Part shown: one piece after another, positions 1 through 10,469 of the stretch
Layout of the letters: each line of letters opens with the position of its first letter
Numbering within the stretch: position 1 is the first letter of the stretch
Assembly: GCA_030762935.1 (NCBI GenBank)
Contig: CM060897.1
Span: 108,156,176 to 108,220,175, forward strand
DNA length: 64,000 nucleotides
Source of the DNA: Hymenopus coronatus
Taxonomy: Eukaryota > Arthropoda > Insecta > Mantodea > Hymenopodidae
Direction: 5' to 3'
Program-made: the position numbers and the translations under genes
The notes under the pieces: model-generated
Database searches by the model: none
Told to the model about the DNA's origin: nothing
The model's input: only the letters and a program-made list of their open reading frames with translations

Positions 1-485
1 AAAATACCATTAGTTTTCAACATTATGTATTTTGTGTTATCAAAATGTATGACCAAAAAGAGTGTTTATAGTTGTGAAGGACTTAAAGAATTCCTGGGGA
101 AAGTACTCCTTTACATAGGTTTTCTTTGTTTCTTTATCTCCCCCTCAAGTCTATAAAACTTGTTCGACTTCTGAGTCAAGCTGTGAAAGACCGAAATACA
201 TTGTGCAGGTCACTGCATAAAGAAAAGTTTAAAGGTTAGCCTTCGAGGTTATGTGCATAAGTAGACCGCTGCTGCCGGAAACATAAAAAAGGGTAATCCA
301 TTTCATGCCACACCAATCCATGAGCCTCTAGTTATGAAACTTTTTGTCACATGCAAATTTGCTTACGTGGCCAAGCGGCTGTTCGCTGAATCTAGAACAG
401 AAGTGACTTGTTGCATTTGAGCGATCAACTCGCATCAAATTCAGTACAAATAATTACATTTACCATGCTCACTATTTTTTGCTTA

Positions 486-585
486 TTCTACCATGTAGAC
501 ATTGGACATATTGGATTCCACCCAAAAATTCGATATCGATGTTTCACCGGAAAATTACATTTTAAGACTCCCTACAAAAATATTT
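486..585 (-). repeat. R1 fragment, 3'-end piece
   Basis: The 3' terminal block of R1 is seen in reverse: a run reading ccacccaaaaattcgat, followed by the tttcaccggaaa motif found near the end of every R1 copy. The rest of the copy is absent. Confidence 0.7.
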
Positions 586-590
586 AGACT

Positions 591-706
591 GCCTCCGTGG
601 TCGAGTGAACAGCGAGCAGACTTCTACCCCGGAGGTCCGGGGTTCGATTCCCGGCTGGGGTGGGGAGTTTTTCACTAACCAGAATTATTTCTTATCCCTC
701 CCCCCA
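591..706 (+). repeat. tRNA-like SINE head, unassigned family
   Basis: A tRNA-like block has an A-box-like tggtcgagtga and a strong T-arm with a ggttcgattcc B box. An anticodon-like stem-loop can be drawn, but the base before the would-be anticodon is A rather than T and the variable loop is missing, so I do not call a functional tRNA. It is followed by a T-rich tail. It may be a truncated member of a seventh SINE family. Confidence 0.5.
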
Positions 707-722
707 AGTCTTTTTTCTTTTT

Positions 723-957
723 TTTTTATACTGTAAGCGCCCGGTTTACTACTTGTGGCACTGCAGGCGATGACATTCATCATAGTTGAATGAAGATAGA
801 GCAACGGGGGAATGCAATGGTGGGGGAAACCGGAGGACCCGAGAGAAACCCGCCTCTGCCCAGCTTTGTCCACAAATCTCACATGAGGTCGCTTGGGATT
901 GAACCCGGGCCGTCTAGGTTAGAGGCGAGTGGTCTAACCACTCGGCCACGACCCCAT
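723..957 (-). repeat. SINE-C copy (short tail type)
   Basis: Read on the minus strand, a tRNA-Ser-like head (ggccgagtggttaga, then a degenerate B box) leads into a body with gatttgtggacaaagctg and a tail with tcgcctgcagtgcc, ending in a poly-A-like run (the T run near 711-728 on the plus strand). The same tail type is at 27358 and 61021. Confidence 0.8.
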
Positions 958-987
958 AGTCTGGAAGTATGTATGTGAGAATGAATG

Positions 988-1022
988 AATGTGTGTGTAT
1001 GTATGTATGTGTGTGTGTGTGT
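988..1022 (+). repeat. (GT)n / (GTAT)n microsatellite
   Basis: Imperfect gtgtgtatgtatgtatgtgt run just beyond the SINE-C head. Confidence 0.85.
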
Positions 1023-1446
1023 TTGAGAAGAATAAAACGATTTAAACCCAACGTAAAAAGCTACAGACAACGAGTTATATCTAATGCAAAGCCCCCGATA
1101 GGATCTTAGATGTTAAAGGGGGCAATATAAATGAAATAATGATTTATATACTCACACACAAAACTAGCCTTTACATGGAAATTGTTTGATAATGTATAAT
1201 TTTATGAAAACTGGCTCTTATTTTGAACACTTTAATGCTTAAGGTATTATTTACGCGACCGATATGAGTATATTTTAAATTATCTGGGAATGGCATGAAA
1301 AGTCGCTTCATTCGAAAGAAATTTACTATAATCTTGTACTCACAAAACTAGTAAACTATAAGAGATAAACAAAAGCTTGATATACCAAAAATTAGATATC
1401 TTTAAAATATTTTTGCCATTTTTGAGATGCTGTCACCATTCAGATA

Positions 1447-2335
1447 TATTCAGCTGAGGTGTTTCATTCGCATGCTTTTCTATACCTATTCTGCTATAAA
1501 ATATTCCTACAGAAGCTTATTACTTTAATTACTTCATACTGATCTAGAAAAACACTATCAGAAATGGTCTTATTACTTGCTTCCTTGTAATACATTTCTA
1601 ATTCGCTAGACTAAGGTAATAGTCAGATCTTTTAAAAGCTGTCATCATGAGATACAATTGAAAATTTTATTCTTTTTTCCAAGTCAGAAGTAAAACAAAA
1701 TATATGAAACGATGACTTCCCGTAATTTAAATTGAAACCAATAACAAGGAACATCACAAAAGAAATGTATAATACATAAATTTGTGTGTGTTTAACGAGA
1801 TCTACATGATTTCTGTTGCAAGTTGTTGTCTATTTCGTGTGGTTAATCTGTCATATAAAAGTCATCTAGAATGAAGAGATCTTCAGAAGCTACGCCCAGA
1901 AATTTCAAGATATATGTTTAATTTGTTATAAAACATCTTAAGGCACATGGATTTAAATTTAAAAAAGTATACGACTTAAAGCGTGTATTTTAACGAGAGC
2001 TACATTTTTTGTGGTAAGTTTTTGTTTTACCTCTATGCAAAACTTATCCAGAATAAAGATGTCTTCAGAGGCTATTGCCAGAAAATTCAACATATTTTTG
2101 TCATGTAAACATCTTTAATATACGGAAAATCCTTGGGGAATTTTTGAGAAAATCGAAGGTTTCGAACAATCCACCAAGCGTAGTATGGAGTGGGGGATAT
2201 TTCTGAAAATCTTCGTGTCACACCCTTACGTTTTTTGAGCTGTGCCTCCCCTCCCCCATAAACAGACCTTATCCTAATTCTTTTTAATTCAGGGGATCTC
2301 AAGGCAAATATGTCCAGTGAAAACATGGAACATAA
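1447..2335 (+). repeat. R1 copy, diverged, with internal duplication
   Basis: R1 in plus orientation, poorly conserved at the 5' end and lacking the final hairpin. A middle block (about 1785-1915) recurs at about 1979-2095: each contains a tttaacgaga...ctacat motif and an ataaaga/atgaaga...tcttcagaagct/ggct motif. This indicates an internal tandem duplication or two overlapping partial copies. Confidence 0.7.
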
Positions 2336-2892
2336 TACCTTCTACTTGCATATTACGTGTAAAGAAAATAATAATAAACGCAGTTTCGTACAACGCACAG
2401 ATTACAGGAAGCTAAAGAAACTGAAAGTAATTACTGCGAAAATGTGTTGTTGGCGTGTTTTGAAGTGATTCATTTAAAATTCTACCTTATCACACTATTA
2501 TCTGGAGATGCTGTTAATTATACTTGTGTGACTTATATTATCGCATCTGCTCTTGGAATTATTTATTTACAAGCGTAGCATTAATGAAACAATTATTTAT
2601 AGGCATTATATAATCTCAGTGGCATAGAATTAGGAGCGGAAGGCATGATTCTCCGAACAAAGTTCATGTACAGAGTCCTAAGTCTTAAGGTAATAAATCT
2701 CTGAAATTTGGAAAAGGTACAGATTGTAAGAAAAATCATTGAAATGAAAACCAATTATTATTACACACAGTAATAGTGATATTTGTGTCATGTATCATAA
2801 TTTCAGCTTACATGGTTATTAAAATAAAACCTTTTTACTGTATAAATCATTATCCAGTAAAAATGATCCGTGATACATTTTTAAAAAAAAAT

Positions 2893-3720
2893 ATGATGTG
2901 CTCCATTCACATGACTTTCTGTACATCTCTGTAACAAATTATTGTTCGTAAGCTTATTCTTCTATTTATTTAATGCTAAAACATTAGCAGAAACGGTCTT
3001 ATTACTTAGTTCCTTTATAATTAGAAGGGAAATAAGGGAATACAGCAGGCTAAACCGACAGCCAAATCTTTTAAAATGTGGTTGCTATGGGATTGAAATC
3101 CGTTTCTTTGCGTGACCAAGCGTTGACAAGTTCCCTTATGAGAAAGATTTAAATATTTTAAAACTGAAATCAATAACAAGGAATATCTCGAAACCGGCCA
3201 ATCCAAGAAGAAAATATATATGACATAAATTGTGTTTTATCGTGATCTACATTTTTTGTGTAGTAAGTCTTTCTCTATATCTTACCGTTTAGCAAAATTC
3301 ATCCCGAATAAAGAGGGTATTCCCCAGAAAATTCAAGATATACATTTTATTTGTCGTGTAAATATCTTTAATATACGGTTTTTTTAATCAAAATCATTAG
3401 TAATTTTTGATAAAATCAAAATTTTCTAAAATTTTTCCATATAAAGGGTAGTTTGGGGTGGGGGATTTTCCTCCAAACCTTCATGTCGCATCCTTAGAGG
3501 ATACTAAACTTATATACCAAGTTTGGTAGCTTACCGACTTTTCGTTTTGGAGTTATCGTGTTTACGGACGCACACACAAGCGGACCTTTTACTAAAAATT
3601 CTCTTTTTGGATACTGGGGACCCTTAAACGTCTATTTCCGGTGAAATTTCGGCATCGAATTTATGGGTGGAATGCAATACCTTCTCTAAATTATGTACAT
3701 AGTACGCGTAGAGAAAGTAA
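2893..3720 (+). repeat. R1, near-complete reference copy
   Basis: About 830 bp of R1 in plus orientation. In order: 5' block ttccattcacatgac with a tttctgtaca subterminal motif; a gcttattcttctattt block; aagggaaataagggaat; aaccaataacaaggaat; atcttaccgtt; a catcccgaataaagag...ttcccagaaaattcaagat block; an atatacggt block; cttcatgtcgcatcc; a short CA tract; tttccggtgaaattt; and the 3' hairpin ending in gagaaagtaa. There is no open frame of note and no A or B box, so this is neither a tRNA SINE nor a coding element. Confidence 0.85.
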
Positions 3721-4242
3721 AACTATTCACATAAAAAGTCCGTATTTACAGAAAATGAGTTTGCAAATAATAAATCTGCCATATTATGTTTTATGTGCTT
3801 CCGTTTCAAAAGCAGGCCATTAGTTAATACTTTTCTATTACAAGAACTTTCGTTTATTTTCGTATAAAGTAAATAACACGTGGTTAGGTATTTTCACATA
3901 GCACCTATTACAAAGCACTTTATAAATTACGTTATTATTCTTAAGAAAAATACATTTCCCTTTACAAAATTTTAGTATATTATTTCCTTCAAGTACAACA
4001 TAAGACCTTGAAAAAAATGAAGACTTTCTTCTATTGATTATTGCCAACAAATCATACTGAAAACAAATTATAACTTGGGTTTAGTATTAGTTCAACCGTA
4101 AATCACACAAGACAATTCTAACGGAAATTTATAGTAATCTAACAATTTTTAATATCGAGTCATATTATCACATGAGCTGACACTTTTTTTCGACCAACTC
4201 ATTTATTACACTGCTAACACCAACTTCTCCACGTTACGCGTT

Positions 4243-4256
4243 CTTAATTTTTGAAA

Positions 4257-4287
<31 letters not shown>

Positions 4288-4577
4288 GATTTAAAGAGTT
4301 GTTGGGGTGGGCGGATTTTCTTGAAAATCTTTTATGGTATCCTTGGAAGATGCCAAATTAAATACAACTTTGATATTTAACAGTTTTTTTTTTTGTTTTT
4401 TTTTCATTTTTGAGCTATGCTGTCCACAGACACACGGACCTTTTTCTAAAGTTGCTTTTTTTATTCAGGGGACCGAAACCATGTATTTCCGGTGAAATCT
4501 CGACATCCAATTTTTGTGTGCATTACAATACCTTCTCTATATGCTATGTACTTAGTACGTGTAGAGAAAGTAAAAAG
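4243..4577 (+). repeat. R1 3' third
   Basis: Begins near the gagaaaat block, which has become a long A run, and continues through ttgtggggtg, the cct-tggaaga block, an internal short CA tract, tttccggtgaaatctc and the terminal hairpin ending gtagagaaagtaaaaa. Confidence 0.8.
4262..4287 (+). repeat. A26 homopolymer
   Basis: Twenty-six consecutive A residues inside the R1 fragment at 4243-4577. Confidence 0.95.
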
Positions 4578-4914
4578 GATTTTGAATATTTCACAATTTT
4601 TGGTAAAATTTCCAGATGTACCACCTTAAAAATAACTAACAATAAACTAAAAGACGTAAATGACACATTCCCCAGTCCCGATTAATACTTCTGATTTGGT
4701 GTCGTGTGGCAACACCGCGCGATCTGAAAATATATTGAAAGCATTTATACTATCCGATACGACGGTCTCGCAATATTCCTTGTCGTACCTTAAAACGCGT
4801 CGCACGATATATGCATCAGCCGCATGACCTCGAAGTATTATGCGTGCACCTTTTCTTGGACGCTAGTTTTAGAAGCGAGGGCCGAAGGGAAGAAACGAGA
4901 ACGTTCCATGCAAA
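4578..4914. other. No gene or recognised repeat
   Basis: Slightly less AT-rich than its surroundings, with several CG dinucleotides around 4740-4850. No coding or structural signal was found. Confidence 0.4.
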
Positions 4915-5165
4915 GATTGGCTGGAACTTTTCTGAAAATATTGGTGCCATATCCTCGGAAGACTCTGAAGGTAAATATGTTTAGTATTTAACGGACTTTA
5001 GTTTTTAAGTTATGCTGTTCACATACATTCACAGCCGTTTTTCTAAAAAAGTTTATTTTTAAATTCAGAGGATCTAAAACATACCCAGTGAAATTTCGGT
5101 AACCAACTTTTGGGTAAAATTCGTACAATATCTTCTCTTCATTTACAGAAAAAGAACAAATTATT
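4915..5165 (+). repeat. R1 3' fragment
   Basis: Diverged R1 3' portion: tggtgccatatcctcgg, tatttaacggacttt, ctgttcacata, then cagtgaaatttcggta. The terminal hairpin is eroded. Confidence 0.65.
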
Positions 5166-5317
5166 TGACAGTTTCCGAAGTACTCCCTCAAAAACAAATT
5201 TTCACTCTTTTTACTTCCTCTAGCACGCATGAGCAATGCACATAGAACATAAACAGAGCAGATATAAACAATGGAACGGAGTCTTATTTATGGACCCCCC
5301 CCCTTTAACAACTGCAA

Positions 5318-5535
5318 TTCTCAGCCTCCCATTCTAAGTTAGGGTGAAAGAATGCTTACTTTGACTCCTTTTATTGGGCTTGAGGTTCTTTAACTTGCCG
5401 TAAATCTACGCCACCTAAGGACAGGTGGCGTAGATTGTGAAGGAAGCCATGCTAAGGATTTTCCAACGCCCTCCGCCAGATTCAAATCTGCGACCTAGGG
5501 TACCACTACACCATCATTCCATTCACCATAAGTAT
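5318..5535 (-). repeat. SINE-D copy
   Basis: Read on the minus strand: a tRNA-like head (tggtgtagtggtaccctagg, then an atttgaatct B box) and the D body with tctaagttagggt-type and gccgtaaatctacg blocks. An internal 14-bp inverted repeat (5403-5416 / 5423-5436) lies where the body normally reads cgtagatttacgg. Confidence 0.75.
5403..5436. repeat. Perfect 14-bp hairpin inside SINE-D
   Basis: Arms aatctacgccacct and aggtggcgtagatt are perfectly complementary around a 6-base loop. Confidence 0.9.
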
Positions 5536-5539
5536 GTTT

Positions 5540-5602
5540 TGATTTCCCGTGTCCAAAAATTTAGCATTTTTAGAAAATTTTACGCGCGCGCATGGCGTGT
5601 GC

Positions 5603-5647
<45 letters not shown>

Positions 5648-6310
5648 GAGGGGGCAGAATAACTCAAAAACGAAAAGTCCGTTACGCATCTTTCAATGTT
5701 GCGACACGGAAAGTTTCAGGAAAATCCCTCTCCCCCAACTACCCTTTAACTTATATGGACCATTTTTCGAAAATTTTGATTGGCTCAAAATGACTATCGA
5801 TTTTGATTAAAATATAATATGTTTAATATTTTCATGACAAAAGAAATACATATCTTGAATTTTCTGGGAATAGCCTCAGAAACCTCTACATTCTGATGTC
5901 TAGGGCATAATAAGATTTAGTAAACCGTCAGAGATAAAGACTTCAACAAAATGTAGATCTTGTTAATATACGTCATGTACATTTCTCCTAGAGCTAACCA
6001 TTTTCGAGATATTCCTTGCTATTAGTTTCAGTTTTAAAATACTTATGCGTTTCTCGAACAGAATGTACGTGTTTCATTTGTTTTACTGCTGACCATGCAA
6101 AGAAATGAATTTCAATTACAATAGCATTGCGATAGTTTTGAACACATTTCAATACCACTTTAGCCTATCCATTAGTTCCCTTCTACTTATAAAGAGATAA
6201 GTAATAAGACAATTCTGTTGTTTTTCTCAATTAGCATGATATGTATACAAGAATAAAGTTTTGTAAGAAGTTTGTTTGCAGGGCAGGCAAAGAAAGTTAT
6301 ATGAATGGAA
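5540..6310 (-). repeat. R1 copy lacking its 3' terminus
   Basis: Reverse-orientation R1 starting at the cgaaaattt/ggtccgtgtg zone and running to the 5' block near 6310 (aaagaaagttatatgaatgg). The usual CA tract has expanded into a 40-bp GT microsatellite at 5605-5644. Confidence 0.8.
5605..5644 (+). repeat. (GT)20 microsatellite
   Basis: Pure GT run at the position of the internal CA tract of the surrounding minus-strand R1 copy. Confidence 0.95.
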
Positions 6311-6431
6311 AGTCAGATTTTTAATATTCGCATTTTATATAGTTTTTCTTGATGGCACCAATAAAGAACCCTTAACAATTAAAACCACATCGGGAAACGT
6401 ATGTATGTATATCTACGTTCATGATTTATAC

Positions 6432-7006
6432 TATCTCTGCACTTACCATGTACATAAGAGTATAGAGGAAGTGCATATTGTATTCAACCCAAAAATTCGA
6501 CACCGAGATTTCACCGGAAATATGTTTTGAGGACCCTTGAATAAAATAAATTAGAAAAATGTTCGCGTGTGTGTGTGTCTGTTGATAGCCTAGCTCAAAA
6601 ACGAAAAGTTCCGTTATATACCAAACTTGGTTTTTAAATTCAGCGTCTTCCAAGGATGTGACACCAAAATTTTCAAGAAAATTCTACCAACGCAATTACC
6701 CCTTATATAGACAATTTTTAGAAAATTTAGATTTAAGCATAAATAAAATGTATATTTTGAATTTTCCGGGAATAGCTTCTGAAGACCTTTCATTCTGGAT
6801 GAATTTTGCTTAATTTTGCATAACTAGTGAACCATAAGAGATGCCAAACATTTACTGCACAAAAACCATAGATGTTATTAAAACACACAATTTATGTCAT
6901 ATACATTTTATTTGTGAAGTTGACCGTTTTCGAAATATTCCTTGTTAGGTAATGGTTTCAATTTTAAAATACTTTTCTCATACGGGAACTTGTAAACTTC
7001 TGGCCA

Positions 7007-7054
<48 letters not shown>

Positions 7055-7272
7055 TCAGTCCAATAGCAACCACATTTTAAAATATTTCACTGTCGGTTTA
7101 ACCTAGTGCATTCCCTTATTTCCCTTCCACTTATAAGGAACTAATAAACGAATAAAACAGTTTTTGCTAATGTTTATCTCGACTGACATGAAGCAGAAGA
7201 ATAAACTTAATAAAAAGAATTTGTTACATAGATGCAGAGAAAGTCAAGTGAATGGAACACATCAGATTTTTA
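6432..7272 (-). repeat. R1, near-complete copy
   Basis: All R1 blocks are present in reverse, from the eroded 3' hairpin (tgtacataagagtatagagg) to the 5' block (gtcaagtgaatggaacac). A 45-base A run at 7008-7052 interrupts the middle. Confidence 0.85.
7008..7052 (+). repeat. A45 homopolymer
   Basis: Forty-five consecutive A residues inside R1. The flanks join as normal R1 (ctggccaca / cttcagtccaatagcaac), so the run sits at one point in the element. It could be slippage or an inserted poly-A. Confidence 0.9.
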
Positions 7273-7846
7273 CAACAAATTTCTGCGACATCAGTTTGCC
7301 GTATTTTGAACCACTTGAAACGTTAAATACTCATTTATCAACTTCAGAAGTCGGTGGAGAGATAGTACTGGTCCAATTAATTCCATAAATAGCTAATGTT
7401 ATCTGTTACAGTGAACAAACAAGCAATTACTTCTCAGTGACGCTCAGCACAACATTTCTTACTGCGAAACTTGATGCTAATGCGACAAAGTCCACTGCGC
7501 CATAAGTACGCCACCTTGAGACAACATTCAAGGCTGCTGCCAAGTATGTAAGCTTGTGGGGTTAAATGTGTTATGTTGTGTTGCGAACCGCAGCGTCATA
7601 TACGGAATGCTTCGGAAGCAACCAGGAAGGATGTGGTCAGTTCTTTACAACTGCAACCAGTCAGCTACACGAGATTTACAAACACTCCGTACTAGTAATT
7701 ATGGACCTGGAAAATTCTTTTAAAATTTGCCTTGAAATTCTTGAATTCGTAAGAGTGTATTACCGTAATTGCAACTATGAATGGTTCAGTAAATTTGGGA
7801 GGAAATGCTCTGAAGTAAAGACAATATTCAATTAACTTTACTTATG
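7273..7846. other. No gene or recognised repeat
   Basis: Ordinary AT-rich sequence. The longest frame (7566-7835, 89 codons) shows no motif I know and no coding signature. Confidence 0.4.
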
Positions 7847-8232
7847 CAGTAAAACCTGAATTTAACGGACTCCTTATTAAACGGAAATATTTCATGGCCC
7901 CCTGAATTTATGTGTGGAAAGCATGCTAAATTACCTTTATGAAACATAAACTGTCTAACACGGACAACGGAAATCAAAGTACGCCTTTTAACGGAAAATT
8001 TCCAGTTCCCGAATGTAGTAACGTGTAGAAAATTGTCAGGCACTCTGTGAAAGTATGCATTGTGTGTTGTACAGATGTGATGTTTCTGTTGAAGCATGAC
8101 CACTTTGCTGCTACAGGTTTATGAGAAATGGTGCCTAATGAATAATGCGAAATCTTATCAGTCGTCCTTCATGCATAGTTTAGAGTTTAGTTAATCACTG
8201 ATGTTTAGATAATCACGGCTAATCGTCTTTTT

Positions 8233-8557
8233 GGTCGTCTCCTTAGCGCGGTGGTAGCGCAGCAGCTTACAAGCGGGAGACCTGCGTTCGATTTTTCCCC
8301 CGCTGGGAGACCTGGACCGGGGTGCACTCAGCCTCGTAAGGTCCCTGGGGGGCCAATTGAGGAGCTACTTGATTGAGAAGTAGCGGCTCCAGGTCATGAG
8401 GACCGCATTAACCGGCCGAGAGGGGCTCGAGGCGCTGACCACGTCTCACCCTCCAATACTGCCCCCCATCCATGACGTCTGTAGTGGACCGAGATGGGGG
8501 ACGCAGCGGCCGGGCGGTAGGCCAAGGTTCCCCGTGAGCTGTCGTGCCATGGAGTTA
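8233..8557 (+). repeat. SINE-A copy 1, flanked by 13-bp TSD
   Basis: A tRNA-Asp-like head (gcggtggtagcgcag, then agcgggagacct) is followed by the SINE-A body (ggggtgcactcagcctcgt, caattgaggagctactt, gaccgcattaaccggcc, gcagcggccgggcggtag) and end (gtcgtgccatgga). The 13-base sequence taatcgtcttttt is present at 8220-8232 and again at 8558-8570, an exact target-site duplication. Inserted into the Tigger relic. Confidence 0.92.
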
Positions 8558-8679
8558 TAATCGTCTTTTTATTCTTGTCTTTGCCCTATACAATTTTCCA
8601 CTGTAATGTCCTGTCAAACAGCTATTTAAAGTTACCTTTAAACTTGCATTGGTGACGATTTAGTTCCGCAGTAATCACC

Positions 8680-9060
8680 ATGATTTCGAAAACGAGGATT
8701 GTACTAGATCTTGCTTCACACGAGAGTTAAAGTGATTCAGGCTAGCGAACATGATAAACTGAGTGTCAAGCAGATCATGAAGGTATTCAAAGAAGGCAAA
8801 ACTCAAGTTTACGAAATTCTCAAGAAATCGGAAATTTGCAGCGATGGAAAACTGTGTTAATAGAAAAATGAAAAGAGAGCTTAAGAAAACTGAAAACCAT
8901 GACATCAGTAAAATAGTATGAGAGTAGTTTTCTAGTGTCAGGGCAAAAAAAAAAAAAAAAAAAAATGTCATAGAATACGCTTAAAAAGGTAGCTGAAAAC
9001 TACAACTAATGGATTGCTAGTGTTTCCGCAAAAGACACCAGATACCTTAACAACTGGAAA
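8680..9060 (+). pseudogene. Tigger transposase N-terminal remnant
   Basis: Starts with an ATG at 8680. After a stop and a one-frame shift near 8728, the frame reads through SVKQIMKVFKEGKTQVYEIL (about 8772-8831), which matches the psq/CENP-B type helix-turn-helix of Tigger transposases (family knowledge). Downstream, with more stops, FSSVRAK and FRKRH-like pieces match the second DNA-binding helix bundle of the CENP-B/Tigger group. A 21-base A run (8945-8965) splits the two. No DDE catalytic domain follows. It is clearly non-functional. In intact relatives this domain binds the element's own ends in the nucleus. Confidence 0.75.
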
Positions 9061-9124
9061 AAAATAAACGATATGTTTCACAGAAATTTTTCATTCCTTA
9101 AAAGTTATGCTGTGTATTATGTAT

Positions 9125-9466
9125 GGTCGTCTCCTTGGCGCAATGGTAGCGTTGCTGCTTGCCAAGAGGAAGACCTGGGCTCGATTCCCATTACCGGTGT
9201 GGGTATACCCCCCCCTCCGCCGCTGGTAGACCTGGACCGAGGTGCACTCAGCCTTGTGAGGTTCCTGTGGGGGGGGGGGACAATTGAGGATCTACTTGAT
9301 GGAGAAGTAGCGGCTTCAGGTCATGACGACCGCAGTAACCGGCCGGGAGGGGGGTTCCAGGCGCTGACCACGTTACCATCCAATACTGCACCCCATTCAT
9401 GACCTCTGATGGGGGACGCAGCGGCCGGGCGGTAGGCTCCTCATGAGCTGTCGTGCCATGGAGCAT
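9125..9466 (+). repeat. SINE-A copy 2, flanked by 14-bp TSD
   Basis: Same family as 8233-8557. The exact 14-base duplication tgtgtattatgtat is at 9111-9124 and 9467-9480. It carries a longer head-body spacer (accggtgtgggtataccccc) and a G8-9 run. Second independent SINE-A insertion into the same Tigger relic. Confidence 0.92.
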
Positions 9467-9620
9467 TGTGTATTATGTATAACAGAAATTTATAAATATA
9501 CAACTAAATAAGTTACGTATGTCTTTTATCCCAATATGTCTATGCATGATCATGATGTAATTTTGTTATATGTATCTTCGTTAAACGGAAACGCTTGAGA
9601 GTCCCATCCAGGTTTTAATG

Positions 9621-9999
9621 TCTATTATGGGGACATGGAAACGCAGGGCTGTATTCTGTGGGCTAGCTAAACTATGTTTTTTTTTTTTTTATTACTTTAC
9701 CCCGCCTGTAAACACATCTAAATGTATCCATCCCCATTGCCTTCTTGTTGATTGGCTGAGATTATTCCCGCCATAATTTTTGCTTATATAGCAAGTGGAG
9801 TGAACAGAACGAGATAAAGAGAGAGGGGAAAAATCATGATTCATGTAAATTAAGAATACAACAGATGTATAATGCAATTAACTCACAATTCGGGAGTATC
9901 CGGAAATGGAGCCATCTCTTCCATATCGGAATCTGATCCGCGACGTCAGTTTCGCAGTCAGATTAACTTTCGGCAAGGCTAATTGGCAGCGCTCTCAAT
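9621..9999. other. No gene recognised
   Basis: Contains a T run (9677-9689) and nothing else I can identify. Confidence 0.35.
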
Positions 10000-10262
10000 G
10001 ATACGCCGATCCACATGGCCGCGCTCGCTAAAGCGCCTCGCTTTGGTGCTTCGTGGCACAGGGGATCGTAGGTTCGAGTCCCGCCTTGGATATGAGCGTT
10101 TGCCTGTTTGTGAAAGTGTATATGTATGTGTCTTTGTCATTAAACAGAAGACGGCAAACAAAGTAAATTTAGGGAAAAGGATGATAAGAGGAATAAGAAA
10201 AAGGGACACAATGCCGGAGTCACGACCATACTCCGGAATTGTATATTCTGTCATAAAAAATA
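10000..10262 (+). repeat. SINE-E copy
   Basis: Head ggccgcgctcgctaaagcg with a canonical B box (ggttcgagtccc), a body with a gtcattaaacagaaga block, an A-rich tract, then cggagtcacgacc and an A-rich end. Same order as the minus-strand copies at 38758 and 44335. Confidence 0.8.
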
Positions 10263-10469
10263 ATATTACCCGTATTACCATCCAGCTCCCACGTTTTGTT
10301 TCCATATTGACCACGTAGGTAATTGCACCTACACCTATCATGGGTAACCCTGATAGATAGCTTATAAATCCATTCATACTTAAGTTGATCATCACCAAAA
10401 CAAAACCCAGGCGACCAAAGCATTGCTATAAAGCAAGCCTTCCGCCATTCGCGCCATATTTTCACGGCC

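Larger units (their letters stand above)
7847..9620 (+). mobile_element. Tigger/pogo-type DNA transposon relic with two SINE-A insertions
   Basis: The left end cagtaaaacctgaatttaac and the reverse complement of the right end (cattaaaacctggatg) form imperfect terminal inverted repeats typical of pogo/Tigger elements. Both ends repeat a ttaaacgga motif further in. Removing SINE-A copies at 8233-8557 and 9125-9466 leaves about 1.1 kb, shorter than full Tigger elements (about 2.5 kb), so the catalytic region is largely missing. A TA duplication is not visible at the present ends. The inner part encodes a broken transposase N-terminus. Confidence 0.75.

Noticed and set aside
600..672. Possible tRNA gene with CCC anticodon
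   Set aside because: T arm is good, but position 33 is not T, the variable loop is missing and the acceptor stem has a mismatch. Treated as a SINE head.
900..957. Possible tRNA-Ser gene (minus strand)
   Set aside because: The B box and A box are present but the anticodon arm and acceptor do not fold, and the sequence continues as a SINE-C body found elsewhere.
5605..5644. CRISPR-like or tandem-repeat array
   Set aside because: Simple dinucleotide repeat. No spaced direct repeats of CRISPR type exist in the window and the DNA is eukaryotic.
5437..5793. 118-codon frame with a run of Val-Cys
   Set aside because: The Val-Cys run is the translation of the GT microsatellite. The frame spans SINE-D and R1.
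7566..7835. 89-codon frame as a small gene
   Set aside because: No upstream splice or promoter signal that I could support and no similarity recognised.
9979..10398. 139-codon minus-strand frame
   Set aside because: Overlaps SINE-E on the opposite strand. No motif.
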